Positions 23,476-32,610 of a DNA stretch of 64,000 nt are shown piece by piece (position 1 is the stretch's first letter; the number at the start of each line of letters is the position of its first letter). The stretch lies in NCBI GenBank assembly GCA_017462385.1, contig JAFTRE010000010.1:83312-147311 (forward strand), given 5' to 3'. The DNA comes from Clostridia bacterium. GTDB taxonomy: Bacteria; Bacillota; Clostridia; Oscillospirales; CAG-272. The position numbers and the translations under genes are program-made. The notes beneath the pieces are model-generated. The model worked only from the letters and a program-made list of their open reading frames with translations. It did not search any database and had not been told where the DNA came from.

Positions 23476-25494
23476 TTATCTGATCCTCTCGCCGAGCGGT
23501 GTGTCGTCGGCAAGGAATACGACTCTTACCTGCTCCTCGCCCGACGCCAGTATCATACCCTGCGACTCAATGCCGCAAAGCTTTGCGGGCGCGAGGTTTG
23601 CAACCATTGCAACGCGTCGGCCGATCAGCTGCTCGGGCTTATAGAATTTGGCGATACCCGAAACTACCTGTCTTTGCTCATATCCCAGATCAAGCTGAAG
23701 CTTGAGCAGTTTTTTAGCCTTCGGAACAGGCTCGGCGGCAAGCACCTTTGCGGTGCGAAGCTCGACCTTCATAAAGTCATCGATGCCGATAACGGCACAG
23801 CCCTCCGGCTTTTCGGGCACGGCATCCGCCTTTGCTTTTGCCTCGGCGGCGGCACGTGCGGCTTCAAGCTCGGCGTTCAGCTGTTCCATCATCTTTTTCT
23901 CGTCAATGCGGGCGAACAGCACCTTGGAGTCGCCTACCGTCTTGCCCGCCTCAAGCTTGCCGAACTCGCCGATAAACTCATCGTACAGCAGATATCCTGC
24001 GTTGGCACGACCGATCTCGTCGGCCGATCTCTTCAACTCGGCCAGCTCATTTTCGGCGTTCAGCTCGCGCAATATTTCCTCGGCGGTAGCGGGGATAAAG
24101 GATGTCAGCAGCACTGCGGCGGTGCGGATAACCTCCAGCAGATTGTAAAGAACTGTACCAAGTCTCTCCTTTTGCGCCTCGTCCTTTGCCAGCGACCACG
24201 GCGTTGTCTCGTCTATATACTTGTTGGCGCGGCGAAGCATGGTAAAGATCGCCTCGACGGCATCCGAAATGTGATAGCCGTCCATGTTCTCGACAACAGC
24301 GTCATACGCCGTCTTGACAGCGGTCTTGAGCTCGTCGTCCAGCGCGGCGGGTGCGGTGGGCGCCTGAATGACACCGCCGAAATATTTTTTCTGCATGTCC
24401 AGCGTGCGCTTGACAAGATTTCCGAGATTGTTTACAAGATCGTTGTTAAATCGAGCGATTACCGACTCGTAGGTAATGCTTCCGTCCGAGTTGTAGGGCA
24501 TCTCGGCGAGCGCATAGTGACGGACACCGTCTACAGTGAACAGCTCTGCAAGTCTGTCGGCGTAAATAACATTTCCGCGCGACTTTGACATTTTATCCAC
24601 GCCGAAATTGAACCACGGGTGACCGAACACCTTCTCGGGCAGAGGAAGTCCGAGCGCCATTAGAATTATCGTCCAGTAAATGGAGTGGAAGCGGACGATA
24701 TCCTTGCCTATCATATGCACGTCTGCAGGCCAATATTTTTGGAACAGCTCGGGCTGTACCTCCTTTGCGGGATCATAGCCGAGCGCGGTTATATAGTTGG
24801 ACAGCGCGTCGATCCAGACATATATGACGTGCTTGTCGTCAAAGGTAACGGGAACTCCCCACTTAAACGAGGTACGCGAAACGCAAAGATCCTGAAGTCC
24901 GGGCAACAGGAAGTTGTTCATCATTTCCTTGCGGCGGGACTCGGGCTCGATAAGTCCGGGATTTTTATTGATATAATCGATGAGCTTATCCGCGTATTTG
25001 GTCAGGCGCAGGAAATACGCCTCCTCCTTTGCACGCTGAACGGGGCGTCCGCAGTCGGGGCACTTGCCGTCAACGACCTGAGTATCGGTGTAAAAGCTTT
25101 CGTCGGGGGTACAGTACCAGCCCTCGTACTCGCTCTTGTAAATGTCACCCTGGTCATACAGCTTTTTGAATATATTCTGAACGGCGGTGACGTGATAATC
25201 GTCGGTCGTGCGAATAAGCTTGTCGTAAGTGGTGTTCATGAGATCCCAGATGGCGCGGATACTCTCCGAAACACCGTTTGCATATTCCTGCGGTGTAACT
25301 CCTGCGGCGGCGGCGCAGTTTTCGATCTTCTGACCGTGCTCGTCGGTACCCGTGCAGAAAAAGACGTCATAGCCGCGTGCGCGCTTGTAGCGGGCGACGG
25401 CATCCGTCATAATTACCTCGTAGGTGTTGCCGAAATGCGGCTTCTGCGACGCATAGGGGATGGCGGTGGTGATATAAAACTTCTGTTTGTTCAT
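23476..25494 (-). CDS. metG: Methionyl-tRNA synthetase
   Basis: A 672-residue class I synthetase that charges tRNA-Met with methionine. The HIGH motif appears as KPHFGNTYE, the zinc-knuckle region carries WYCTPDESF and KCPDCGRP, and the KMSKS loop is DKMSKSRGNVI. The C-terminal 110 residues are an EMAP/Trbp-type tRNA-binding domain (VELRTAKVLAAEPVPKAKKL). A charged linker rich in Ala and Lys precedes it. It lies in a leftward operon nagA, membrane protein, metG, tatD, with only two bases to the preceding stop. Confidence 0.95.
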   Translation of the reverse strand: MNKQKFYITTAIPYASQKPHFGNTYEVIMTDAVARYKRARGYDVFFCTGTDEHGQKIENCAAAAGVTPQEYANGVSESIRAIWDLMNTTYDKLIRTTDDYHVTAVQNIFKKLYDQGDIYKSEYEGWYCTPDESFYTDTQVVDGKCPDCGRPVQRAKEEAYFLRLTKYADKLIDYINKNPGLIEPESRRKEMMNNFLLPGLQDLCVSRTSFKWGVPVTFDDKHVIYVWIDALSNYITALGYDPAKEVQPELFQKYWPADVHMIGKDIVRFHSIYWTIILMALGLPLPEKVFGHPWFNFGVDKMSKSRGNVIYADRLAELFTVDGVRHYALAEMPYNSDGSITYESVIARFNNDLVNNLGNLVKRTLDMQKKYFGGVIQAPTAPAALDDELKTAVKTAYDAVVENMDGYHISDAVEAIFTMLRRANKYIDETTPWSLAKDEAQKERLGTVLYNLLEVIRTAAVLLTSFIPATAEEILRELNAENELAELKRSADEIGRANAGYLLYDEFIGEFGKLEAGKTVGDSKVLFARIDEKKMMEQLNAELEAARAAAEAKAKADAVPEKPEGCAVIGIDDFMKVELRTAKVLAAEPVPKAKKLLKLQLDLGYEQRQVVSGIAKFYKPEQLIGRRVAMVANLAPAKLCGIESQGMILASGEEQVRVVFLADDTPLGERIR

Positions 25495-25496
25495 GG

Positions 25497-26276
25497 TTAT
25501 TTATTTACCCTTTCAAGTGATATGTCTGAAAAAATCATGTATGCCGCGCCAAAGTGCGGTGCGGTGTGTATAATAAACAGCACGCCGAGCGTCAGGCAGT
25601 CCAAAACGAACCAACCCGTGTAGCTCAAAATAAATCCGACTGTACGCCACATTCGTCCGCTCGCCGCGCAAAATGAGCGCACCAGCGCACGTCCGAGGCT
25701 CATGTCGCCCCGAAAAGCATAGGCGGGCAACAAAAACATGCGCAAGGCAAGTCGTGCCGCGAAAAACAGCCCCGCGACCGCCGCAACTGTTATTGCCGCG
25801 TAAACCGATATTCGCACAGGCAAAAGACTTTGCATTAAGGCAAACTCGGCAACCGTTCGCCATGCGTATACAGCTCCGCCGATGACGCCGCCCGCCAGTA
25901 TCGCGGGAGACAGGCACAGCAGCATGATCAGCCATGTGCGCGGCAGATTTTTGTAAGCCGAAAATATCGAGGTAACGTAAACCTCCTCGCCCCGCGAGAG
26001 ACGGAAGATCAGACTGTTAATACCGCACACGGCGGGAAGCACGAACAGCACTATCGCCCCTATAAGCGAGGTATCTATCGCGCGGGATAGATCGGCGTCC
26101 GAGTCCACGTCAAGATCAGCCAGTATTACCGCCGCCGAAGCGCCAACATATAGCATCATGCCCAGCAATATGATCAACAGCCACGCCAAAATGACTTTAA
26201 GGCGATATCCCTGCGAATTATATAATTCAAACGCACCCCGCGGCCTCCCGGCGGGCGCATCATAACATGCTTGCAT
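25497..26276 (-). CDS. Integral membrane protein, DUF975-like
   Basis: The 259-residue protein has about six hydrophobic helices (for example VILAWLLIILLGMMLYVGAS, IGAIVLFVLPAVCGIN, WLIMLLCLSPAILAGGVIG). Its organisation resembles DUF975-type membrane proteins, but the match is only by shape. I chose the ATG at 26276, which has GGAGG 5 bases upstream; a TTG at 26279 is too close to it. Its start overlaps the end of nagA by 17 bases, so the two are coupled. Function unknown; metG follows by two bases. Confidence 0.65.
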   Translation of the reverse strand: MQACYDAPAGRPRGAFELYNSQGYRLKVILAWLLIILLGMMLYVGASAAVILADLDVDSDADLSRAIDTSLIGAIVLFVLPAVCGINSLIFRLSRGEEVYVTSIFSAYKNLPRTWLIMLLCLSPAILAGGVIGGAVYAWRTVAEFALMQSLLPVRISVYAAITVAAVAGLFFAARLALRMFLLPAYAFRGDMSLGRALVRSFCAASGRMWRTVGFILSYTGWFVLDCLTLGVLFIIHTAPHFGAAYMIFSDISLERVNK

Positions 26277-27417
26277 CAAGACCTCCGATTATTGTTTTTT
26301 GTATCTGCCATTCTCCGCCCCTTTGGCGAAGCAGCAGCGCGTCGGCAAATTTGCCGACCTCAAGACTGCCTACCGCACCGTCAATACCGACAAGCCGCGC
26401 CGGAGTCAGCGTTGCGCACGGCAGTGCCGACTCAAGTGAGAGAGAGCAGAATTTCATTAAATTTTTGAGCGCGTCGAACATATCCAGCGTACTGCCGCCC
26501 AGATGCCCGTCGGCATCCAGAGCCCGTCCGTCGCGAACGCACACCCGCGCACCCGCGATCATATATTCGCCGTCCGGCATACCCGCGCCGGCCATCGAAT
26601 CACTAACCAGCGCCAGCCGCTCCGCGCCCTTGCATTTGTACGCAAGGCGAACGACTCCGGGCGAGATATGCATACCGTCGCAGATAAGCTCGCAATATGA
26701 CTCACCCTCCAGCGCCGCGCAAACAGCACCTCCCTCGCGATGATGAAGTGGGTTCATAGCGTTGAAAAGATGCGTATACGCCCTCACGCCGCGCGACTCA
26801 GCAAGCTTTGCCTCGGCATAGGTCATTGCCGTATGTCCCGCCGACAGCGTAACACCCCGCTCGACCGCATATGCGGCAAAGCTACCGTCCCGATCCGTCT
26901 CGGGAGCATAGCTGACGTGCAACGGAAGTCCCATGTGTGAAAGCAAGCTGTCAAGCTCGTCCGCACTTGGTGGCACAAGCAGCTCCGCCGCCTGCACACC
27001 GCGCTTTGAGGGGTTGAGATACCGCCCCTCAAGGTGCAGTCCCATGAGTCGTGCGCCCGCCCCCGCGCTATGTGCCCCGATGCGCTCCGCCGCCGCTGTC
27101 CAATCCGAAAGCGTGGCGCTGGCAAGCGTTGGCACAACGGTCGTCACACCGCACCCAAGATAAGACACCTTCATTTTTTGTATTTCGGAACCCTCGGCAT
27201 CGCAGAAATCATGCCCCGCGCGGCCGTGGGTGTGAATATCGACAAGCCCGGGGACAAGATATCCGCCGTCGGCGTCAAGTATGGCATCATATTCAAGCGC
27301 CGCGTCGCCGCCAAGCTCGATCGCGGCAATGCGCTCGCCCGCGCACAGCATATTGCCGCGCACAAAGGCGCGGTCGGCGCTGTCATATATCAGCGCGTTT
27401 TTTACCAGCAGACGCAT
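26260..27417 (-). CDS. nagA: N-acetylglucosamine-6-phosphate deacetylase
   Basis: A 385-residue amidohydrolase that removes acetate from GlcNAc-6-phosphate during amino-sugar recycling. Motifs: VDIHTHGRAGHDF (HxH), GLHLEGRYLNPSKRGVQ (metal Glu), LSAGHTAMTYAEA, THLFNAMNPLHHREGG, ICDGMHISPG and LVSDSMAGAGMPDG (catalytic Asp). I chose the ATG at 27417, which follows GAGGAGGGG by 6 bases. The 143-residue extension to 27846 crosses the promoter at 27469-27497. It heads the operon with the membrane protein, metG and tatD. Confidence 0.93.
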   Translation of the reverse strand: MRLLVKNALIYDSADRAFVRGNMLCAGERIAAIELGGDAALEYDAILDADGGYLVPGLVDIHTHGRAGHDFCDAEGSEIQKMKVSYLGCGVTTVVPTLASATLSDWTAAAERIGAHSAGAGARLMGLHLEGRYLNPSKRGVQAAELLVPPSADELDSLLSHMGLPLHVSYAPETDRDGSFAAYAVERGVTLSAGHTAMTYAEAKLAESRGVRAYTHLFNAMNPLHHREGGAVCAALEGESYCELICDGMHISPGVVRLAYKCKGAERLALVSDSMAGAGMPDGEYMIAGARVCVRDGRALDADGHLGGSTLDMFDALKNLMKFCSLSLESALPCATLTPARLVGIDGAVGSLEVGKFADALLLRQRGGEWQIQKTIIGGLDASML

Positions 27418-27468
27418 TTGCCCCTCCTCAAAGTCGCATTTCCTCAACATATACTTATCTAATTTAAT

Positions 27469-27497
27469 ATTATAACACATCAGCCAAATCATTACAA
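27469..27497 (-). promoter_or_regulatory. Promoter of the nagA-metG-tatD operon
   Basis: Minus strand: TTGTAA (27497-27492), 17 bases, TATAAT (27474-27469). Confidence 0.7.
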
Positions 27498-27671
27498 GAC
27501 CAAAAAGCAAATTTAAGCACATAAAAAGACCGCGGACACACCGCAGCCCTACATTCGTCATCTCGCACAAAATCACGCCGACAAATTTATCCATCTCGTA
27601 TAAAACAATCGGCCGTGTTTTATAACGCCTCCGACGGTCAATAATAACAAAAAAACCTCGGAGATAACTGT

Positions 27672-28097
27672 ATGTCACACAACAAACACCGCTCCCTTTT
27701 CGCAATATACACGCTGATATTCGCCATCGGCGCCGTCGGATATTACCTGCTCGAGCTGCTCTGGCGTGGCCGCTCCCACATTTCAATGGCGCTGTGCGGC
27801 GGCGTATGTCTGTGCTCTGTCTGCGCCGCAAACACCGCCCTCTCACACAAGCCTATCTATGTACGCTCCGCCGTCGGCGCACTGATAATAACCGCCATCG
27901 AATTTGTTTTCGGATGTGTGCTCAATCTGGCGTGGGGACTCGGCGTATGGGACTATTCCTCGCAGCCCTTAAATCTCGCAGGGCAGATATGCCCGCTTTA
28001 CAGCCTGCTGTGGTATATGCTGTGCATCCCCATCTGTGCACTCCACCGCCTCATATTGCGTTTGCGACAGCCCGCAAAAGTAAATATTTTACCGTAA
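27672..28097 (+). CDS. CmpB-like putative ABC transporter permease (PF06541 type)
   Basis: The 141-residue protein has four hydrophobic helices. The signature is the C-terminal half: ITAIEFVFGCVLNLAWGLGV, then WDYSSQPLNLAGQICPLYSL, typical of the PF06541 membrane family. The transporter annotation of that family is weak, so the function is open. The ATG has GGAG upstream. It stands alone between the nagA operon and the exonuclease gene. Confidence 0.75.
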   Translation: MSHNKHRSLFAIYTLIFAIGAVGYYLLELLWRGRSHISMALCGGVCLCSVCAANTALSHKPIYVRSAVGALIITAIEFVFGCVLNLAWGLGVWDYSSQPLNLAGQICPLYSLLWYMLCIPICALHRLILRLRQPAKVNILP

Positions 28098-28101
28098 GCT
28101 A

Positions 28102-28130
28102 TTGAATTCGGTGCGGCGTTGTGATATAAT
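28102..28130 (+). promoter_or_regulatory. Promoter of the exonuclease-sulfatase genes
   Basis: TTGAAT, 17 bases, TATAAT; 42 bases before the TTG start at 28172. Confidence 0.7.
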
Positions 28131-28171
28131 AAAATGAATGTGTTTATTTTATTGAACGTTGGAGGCTTGAT

Positions 28172-29254
28172 TTGAAAACCGCACTGAAACTGCGTTCAGG
28201 CGCCGTTATCCACGATATTTCCAAAAAAGAAGCGGAGTCACGCGATTATCTTACCCGCAGCGTCCTGACGCAGATGCATCTGCTCCCGGGCGCCGATCCC
28301 GTGGCTTTCGGCAACAATGAGGACGGCAGCCTGATCTATTATTACGACCCCGGCAAGGTGGTTGAGGCGCCGCCCGAGCTTTGGTATTATCCCGACGCCC
28401 GCACGGAGGAGGTAACGCTGGAAAGCGGCACTGTTATCCCCCGCATGAACATCAAACGCGCCGCCGCTTGTAATTTTTATACCCAAGAGCGTCTGACACA
28501 GATGCATTACGACGTCATCGAGGAGCCCGTCGCATATACCTACAAAAAAGACAAGAGCATAGTCTATTTTTACGACAAAAAAACAGCGATACGTCAGCCG
28601 CTGATGTGCGTCCGGTGCGGCAAAAACGTGCGCTACCGCAAAAAGCTTTGCGAAGAGTGCTACCGTGCCGAAATGGCGATACTTCGCATCGAGGGCGACA
28701 AATACCGCAACGCCGAATATAATATGGACCGCTCTCGCGTACTGTTTTTCGACCTCGAGCTGACAGGCTTTTACGATCACGACGAGATCATTTCCATAAG
28801 TATTCTCAACGGTCACGGCGAGCTGATAATGGACACTCTCGTTCGCCCCGTGCACACGAAAAAGTGGAAAAAGACCGAAAAAATTCACGGCATCACACCC
28901 GAAATGACAGCCGATGCGCCAACGCTTGTCGAGCTTACCCCCCGAATCAAGCAAATTTTTGAAAATGCCGACGCCCTGATCGCTTACGGCGTTTCAACCG
29001 ACTACAGTCATATCAAATACATCTATGAGACCGAGGCAGAGCGGAAAGCGCTTCACGACAAGGTGCGTTGCTGTGCAAATGAATTTGTGCGCTATGCTCA
29101 CGAATGCCGCCCCGACGTCGAGCACGCAAGCCTGACCGACGCCATGAAATGTCTTGAAATAGAATGGGACGGCACGGCGCACACCTCCATCGCCGACACC
29201 ATCGCCTGCCGCCATGTCTGGGACAGGCTGTTCCCCAATTATTATAAAAACTGA
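28172..29254 (+). CDS. DEDDh 3'-5' exonuclease-domain protein with zinc ribbon
   Basis: The 360-residue protein starts at TTG, with GGAGG 7 bases upstream. Residues 1-140 hold two similar segments (YLTRSVLTQMHLLPGADPVA and FYTQERLTQMHYDVIEEPVA), each followed by a YYD or YFYD strand. Residues 146-167 are a zinc ribbon (CVRCGKNVR, CEECYRAE). The C-terminal domain is an RNase T/exonuclease fold: VLFFDLELTGFY, IHGITPEMTADAP, AYGVSTDYSHIK and HTSIADTIACRHVW (the DEDDh His). It probably acts on single-stranded nucleic acid. The next gene, a sulfatase, begins 2 bases after its stop. Confidence 0.8.
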   Translation: MKTALKLRSGAVIHDISKKEAESRDYLTRSVLTQMHLLPGADPVAFGNNEDGSLIYYYDPGKVVEAPPELWYYPDARTEEVTLESGTVIPRMNIKRAAACNFYTQERLTQMHYDVIEEPVAYTYKKDKSIVYFYDKKTAIRQPLMCVRCGKNVRYRKKLCEECYRAEMAILRIEGDKYRNAEYNMDRSRVLFFDLELTGFYDHDEIISISILNGHGELIMDTLVRPVHTKKWKKTEKIHGITPEMTADAPTLVELTPRIKQIFENADALIAYGVSTDYSHIKYIYETEAERKALHDKVRCCANEFVRYAHECRPDVEHASLTDAMKCLEIEWDGTAHTSIADTIACRHVWDRLFPNYYKN

Positions 29255-29256
29255 CT

Positions 29257-30621
29257 ATGAATTTTATATACGTTCACACGCATGACAGCGGCAGAGAGAT
29301 GCAGCCCTACGGTGCCGCGGCGAACAACCCCGGTCTGATGCGGCTGGCGAGAGAGAGCTTTATGTTCCGTAACGCTCACTGCGCCGCCCCCACCTGCTCG
29401 CCCAGCCGCGCCGCCATGCTTTCTGGCATGACAGCGCATGAGTCCGGCATGCTGGGGCTGGCACACCGCGGCTTCAAGATGAACGATTATTCCCGGCACC
29501 TCGCTCCCTATCTGAGCCGAAACGGCTATCACACCGCGCTTATCGGCGTTCAGCACGAGGCAAGAAAGGGCGCCTTGATCGGCTATGACGAGGATATGTC
29601 CGACCATGTTGCTAAGGGCAAACCCGCCGAGTATTCGGACGAAAAGTCACTCGGGTTGGCGTGCGACTTTCTGCGCCGCCGAAAAAGCGAGCAAAAACCG
29701 TTTTTCCTGTCCTTCGGTCTGCGCTCGACGCACCGAGTCTACGCCGACACCGATCACGACATAGACGATTTCGTACGTCCTCCCTTTCCCATAGTCGACA
29801 CCACCGAGACGCGGCACGACTACGCAAACTATCTTCGTACGCTGGAAACCGCCGACAAATGCGTCGCGGGTCTGCTTGGGGAGCTTGACGCGCTCGGGCT
29901 GCGTGAGGACACCGCCGTCATGTTCACCACCGACCACGGTCTGGCACTGCCAGGCATGAAATCGACGCTTTACGACACCGGAACGGGCGTTGCGCTCATG
30001 ATAAGTCTGCCCGGCAAGGCGCACGGATGCACCGACGCGCTGGTGTCTCACATAGATGTTTTCCCCACCGTTTGCGATATTCTCGGTGTGCCCCGCCCCG
30101 CGTGGATACAGGGAAAGTCCCTGCTCCCCATCATGAACGGTGAGGTCGACGAGATAAACGACTATGTTTTCAGCGAAATAACATATCACGCCACTTATGA
30201 GCCGACCCGCTGTGTACGCAGCAAGACGGCAAAGCTGATACGTTATTTTGACACCGATCTTTCCCCTCGTTTCCCCAACATCGACCGCTCGTCGGCAAAG
30301 GACGCATATCTTACCTCTCGCCTGCCGCACAAGGGGCATATTCGCGAGCAGCTTTATGACCTTGTCGCAGACCCATGCGAGCGCATAAATCTGGTTAACG
30401 ATCCCGGCTACGCCGACGTTTACGCCGAGCTCTCGGCGGTGCTTGAAGCGCACATGAAAGAGACTGACGATCCTCTGCTTTACGGTCAGGTCGCTCTTGC
30501 AGACGGCTGGGTAATGAACAGAACCTTTGATCTCGACCCCGACGATCCTACATATAATAATAAGGGTGAGCAGGCAAGGGCGTTCAAAAAAACGCCGACC
30601 GCCGATACCCCCAAATCATAA
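29257..30621 (+). CDS. Sulfatase, N-sulfoglucosamine sulfohydrolase-like
   Basis: A 454-residue sulfatase. The N-terminus FIYVHTHDSGREMQPYG, the maturation motif CSPSRAAMLSGMTAHESGM near residue 47 (the first Cys is converted to formylglycine), GLAHRGFKM, HTALIGVQHEA, and VMFTTDHGLALPGMK follow the order seen in heparan N-sulfatases (SGSH). No signal peptide is visible, so it is probably cytoplasmic. Its start is two bases after the exonuclease stop. Together with the sulfatase at 14017 it suggests use of sulfated glycosaminoglycans; neither has a maturase gene in the window. Confidence 0.88.
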   Translation: MNFIYVHTHDSGREMQPYGAAANNPGLMRLARESFMFRNAHCAAPTCSPSRAAMLSGMTAHESGMLGLAHRGFKMNDYSRHLAPYLSRNGYHTALIGVQHEARKGALIGYDEDMSDHVAKGKPAEYSDEKSLGLACDFLRRRKSEQKPFFLSFGLRSTHRVYADTDHDIDDFVRPPFPIVDTTETRHDYANYLRTLETADKCVAGLLGELDALGLREDTAVMFTTDHGLALPGMKSTLYDTGTGVALMISLPGKAHGCTDALVSHIDVFPTVCDILGVPRPAWIQGKSLLPIMNGEVDEINDYVFSEITYHATYEPTRCVRSKTAKLIRYFDTDLSPRFPNIDRSSAKDAYLTSRLPHKGHIREQLYDLVADPCERINLVNDPGYADVYAELSAVLEAHMKETDDPLLYGQVALADGWVMNRTFDLDPDDPTYNNKGEQARAFKKTPTADTPKS

Positions 30622-30636
30622 TATGAGGTAGCTATT

Positions 30637-30921
30637 ATGGGACTTTTCGGACTTGACAGACCCGCCAAGCGTCACGACGATCTCGAGCTTCTGACCACAG
30701 TTTACGATAACGAGCAGCTGGCAGTGCTTCGCAGTATTCTCGACGACGGCGGAATACCCTATATGACAAAAGAGCGCGGCTCGGGCAGCTCGGTCAAGAT
30801 AATCATGGGCTTTTCCATGTACGGCACCGACATTTTCGTCAAGCGCGAACAGCTCGACGAGGCGCGCGCTTTGCTGGAAGCAACAGCCGCATCCGACAAT
30901 GACGAGCAGGATCAAACTTAA
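30637..30921 (+). CDS. DUF2007-type small protein
   Basis: The 94-residue protein carries a DUF2007 core: LTTVYDNEQLAVLRSILDDG, a glycine-containing middle and FSMYGTDIFVKREQLDEARA. The fold is shared with putative PII-like signal transducing proteins; function unknown. The ribosome site GAGGT precedes the ATG. It lies between the sulfatase and thiI. Confidence 0.8.
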   Translation: MGLFGLDRPAKRHDDLELLTTVYDNEQLAVLRSILDDGGIPYMTKERGSGSSVKIIMGFSMYGTDIFVKREQLDEARALLEATAASDNDEQDQT

Positions 30922-30938
30922 AAACACCCGAAAGGAAT

Positions 30939-30966
30939 GGGGAAAAGCTCGCGTGAGTCTTTCCCC
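30939..30966. promoter_or_regulatory. Hairpin just before thiI
   Basis: GGGGAAAAGCTC and GAGTCTTTCCCC pair with one mismatch around GCGT, ending 11 bases before the thiI ATG. There is no clear ribosome site between the hairpin and the ATG, while AAAGGA lies just 5' of it. The stem could hold that site near the start, or lower translation. Confidence 0.4.
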
Positions 30967-30977
30967 TATACTTAATT

Positions 30978-32156
30978 ATGAAAGAGATAATTTTGTGCAA
31001 ATACGGCGAGATCGTCCTAAAGGGCGCAAATCGCGGCTATTTCGAGGACATGCTGTGCAAGACCCTGCGCCGCAGAGCCGCGCATTTTGGCAATTTCGAG
31101 GTCAGTCGCTCGCAAAGCACTATTTACATTGAACCCAAAGACGATTTTGCAGATATCGACGGCATGTTTGCGGCGGCAAGCCGTGTTTTCGGCATTATTG
31201 CGCTCAACCGCGCGGCGGTCTGCGAAAAAAACATGGACGCCATCCGCGACACCGCCAAAGAGTATATCCCGCAATTTCTCGAGGGCAAACGCACCTTTAA
31301 GGTAGAGGGCAAGCGCTCGGACAAGCGCTTTCCGCTGGACTCCATGCAGCTTGCGCGCGAGATAGGCGGCGCGATACTGTCGGTCTGCCCACGCATCAAG
31401 GTCGATGTCCACAACCCCGAGGTCACCGTCCGCGTTGAGATACGCGAGGCGGGCGCTTATGTCCATGCGGGACAGTGCGCGGGCGCGGGCGGGCTTCCAA
31501 TCGGAAGCGCGGGCAACGGCCTGCTGCTGCTGTCGGGCGGTATCGATTCGCCCGTTGCGGGCTGGATGATGGCAAAGCGCGGCGTTCGCCTTGAAGCCAT
31601 ACATTTTGAGTCTTTCCCCTACACCAGCGAGCGTGCGCGCCAAAAGGTGCTTGACCTTGCTTCTATCGTCGCGGGCTGGGTGGGCGACATAAATGTTCAC
31701 ATCGTGTCACTGACGCACATCCAGGAGGAGCTGGCGAAAAACTGCACCGAGGATTATTTCACGCTTCTGCTCCGCCGTTACATGATGACCATAGCAAACC
31801 GTATTGCAAAAGAGCGCAACTGCGGCGCGCTGATAACGGGTGAGAGCCTGGGTCAGGTGGCAAGTCAGACCATGCAGGCGATCAGCGTCACCGACGCGGT
31901 CACAGACATGCCCGTATTCCGTCCCTGCATAGGACTTGACAAGGAGGAGATAATCCGCCTGTCGCGCAAGGTCGGCACATTCGAGACCTCCATACTGCCC
32001 TTTGAGGACTGCTGTACCGTCTTTACGCCCCGCCACCCTAAGACGCGCCCCGAAATGGAAAAGGTCATCGCCGAGGAGCAAAAGGTGGACTTCGAGGCAC
32101 TCGTCGAGGAGGCCATCGGCACGATCAATACCGTCAGGATCATGGCGGAATATTAA
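30978..32156 (+). CDS. thiI: tRNA 4-thiouridine synthase ThiI
   Basis: A 392-residue enzyme that adenylates tRNA U8 before sulfur transfer. It has an N-terminal ferredoxin-like and THUMP region (IILCKYGEIVLKGANRGYFE), then the PP-loop LLLSGGIDSPVAGWMMAKRG near residue 180, ITGESLGQVASQTMQ, and the Cys-containing LPFEDCCTVFTPRHPKTRP. It lacks the C-terminal rhodanese domain of E. coli ThiI, as usual in Firmicutes. The cysteine desulfurase often found beside it is absent here. Confidence 0.93.
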   Translation: MKEIILCKYGEIVLKGANRGYFEDMLCKTLRRRAAHFGNFEVSRSQSTIYIEPKDDFADIDGMFAAASRVFGIIALNRAAVCEKNMDAIRDTAKEYIPQFLEGKRTFKVEGKRSDKRFPLDSMQLAREIGGAILSVCPRIKVDVHNPEVTVRVEIREAGAYVHAGQCAGAGGLPIGSAGNGLLLLSGGIDSPVAGWMMAKRGVRLEAIHFESFPYTSERARQKVLDLASIVAGWVGDINVHIVSLTHIQEELAKNCTEDYFTLLLRRYMMTIANRIAKERNCGALITGESLGQVASQTMQAISVTDAVTDMPVFRPCIGLDKEEIIRLSRKVGTFETSILPFEDCCTVFTPRHPKTRPEMEKVIAEEQKVDFEALVEEAIGTINTVRIMAEY

Positions 32157-32173
32157 AAATTTTTGATTACATC

Positions 32174-32201
32174 GTAGGGGAGGGGCTTGCCCCTCCCCTA
32201 C
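32174..32201. repeat. 12-bp GC-rich hairpin
   Basis: GTAGGGGAGGGG and CCCCTCCCCTAC around CTTG, 18 bases past the thiI stop. Without a T-run it is more like a dispersed REP-type palindrome than a terminator. Confidence 0.55.
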
Positions 32202-32275
32202 AACTAAATAATAACGTTTGCTATTCCACATGACGCCGTGATCTCGTTCAGAAAATAAAATATCTTCTCCCCCTA

Positions 32276-32304
32276 TTGACAAATTCCTCATAATATGCTA
32301 TACT
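32276..32304 (+). promoter_or_regulatory. Promoter of the lysine riboswitch-dap operon
   Basis: TTGACA, 17 bases, TATACT; the aptamer starts about 14 bases later. Confidence 0.88.
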
Positions 32305-32317
32305 ACCTCCATCAAAT

Positions 32318-32472
32318 GATAGAGGCGCACTGCACGAAAAGTACCGCACCGAGAAAGGCCGCCGAGGCCGTGCGGAAAAGGCGTGGGTGCCGAAGCGGAT
32401 GCCGTGGCGGGCATTCCGACTGGCTCGGCGGAGAATATCCGTCCGGCTGTCGCAGCAATGCGGAGAGCTATC
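32318..32472 (+). promoter_or_regulatory. Lysine riboswitch aptamer (L-box)
   Basis: Conserved lysine-aptamer elements are present in order: GATAGAGGCGC at the 5' end, GAAAAGTACCGC, GAGAAAGGCCG, GGGTGCCGAAGCGG, the GGCATTCCGACTGGCTCGGC region, CCGGCTGTCGCAGC, and GGAGAGCTATC closing P1 against GATAGAGG. It is followed by a terminator (32529) before dapA. With lysine bound, the terminator should form and shut off dapA-dapB-ddh. The genes it controls are the lysine/DAP branch, which supports the call. Confidence 0.92.
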
Positions 32473-32528
32473 CAACATCTTCCTTTCATATAATTATATA
32501 TGGGCGGTCGATGGATATCCGCAATGTC

Positions 32529-32555
32529 AGGCTCCCCTATCGGGGAGTCTTTTTT
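32529..32555 (+). terminator. Riboswitch expression-platform terminator
   Basis: CTCCCC and GGGGAG around TATC, then a T7 run, 56 bases before the dapA ATG. Confidence 0.8.
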
Positions 32556-32610
32556 GCAGATATCGCCTACCTCATAAGTTTGAAATACATCTTAATTAAG
32601 GATAACAAAA

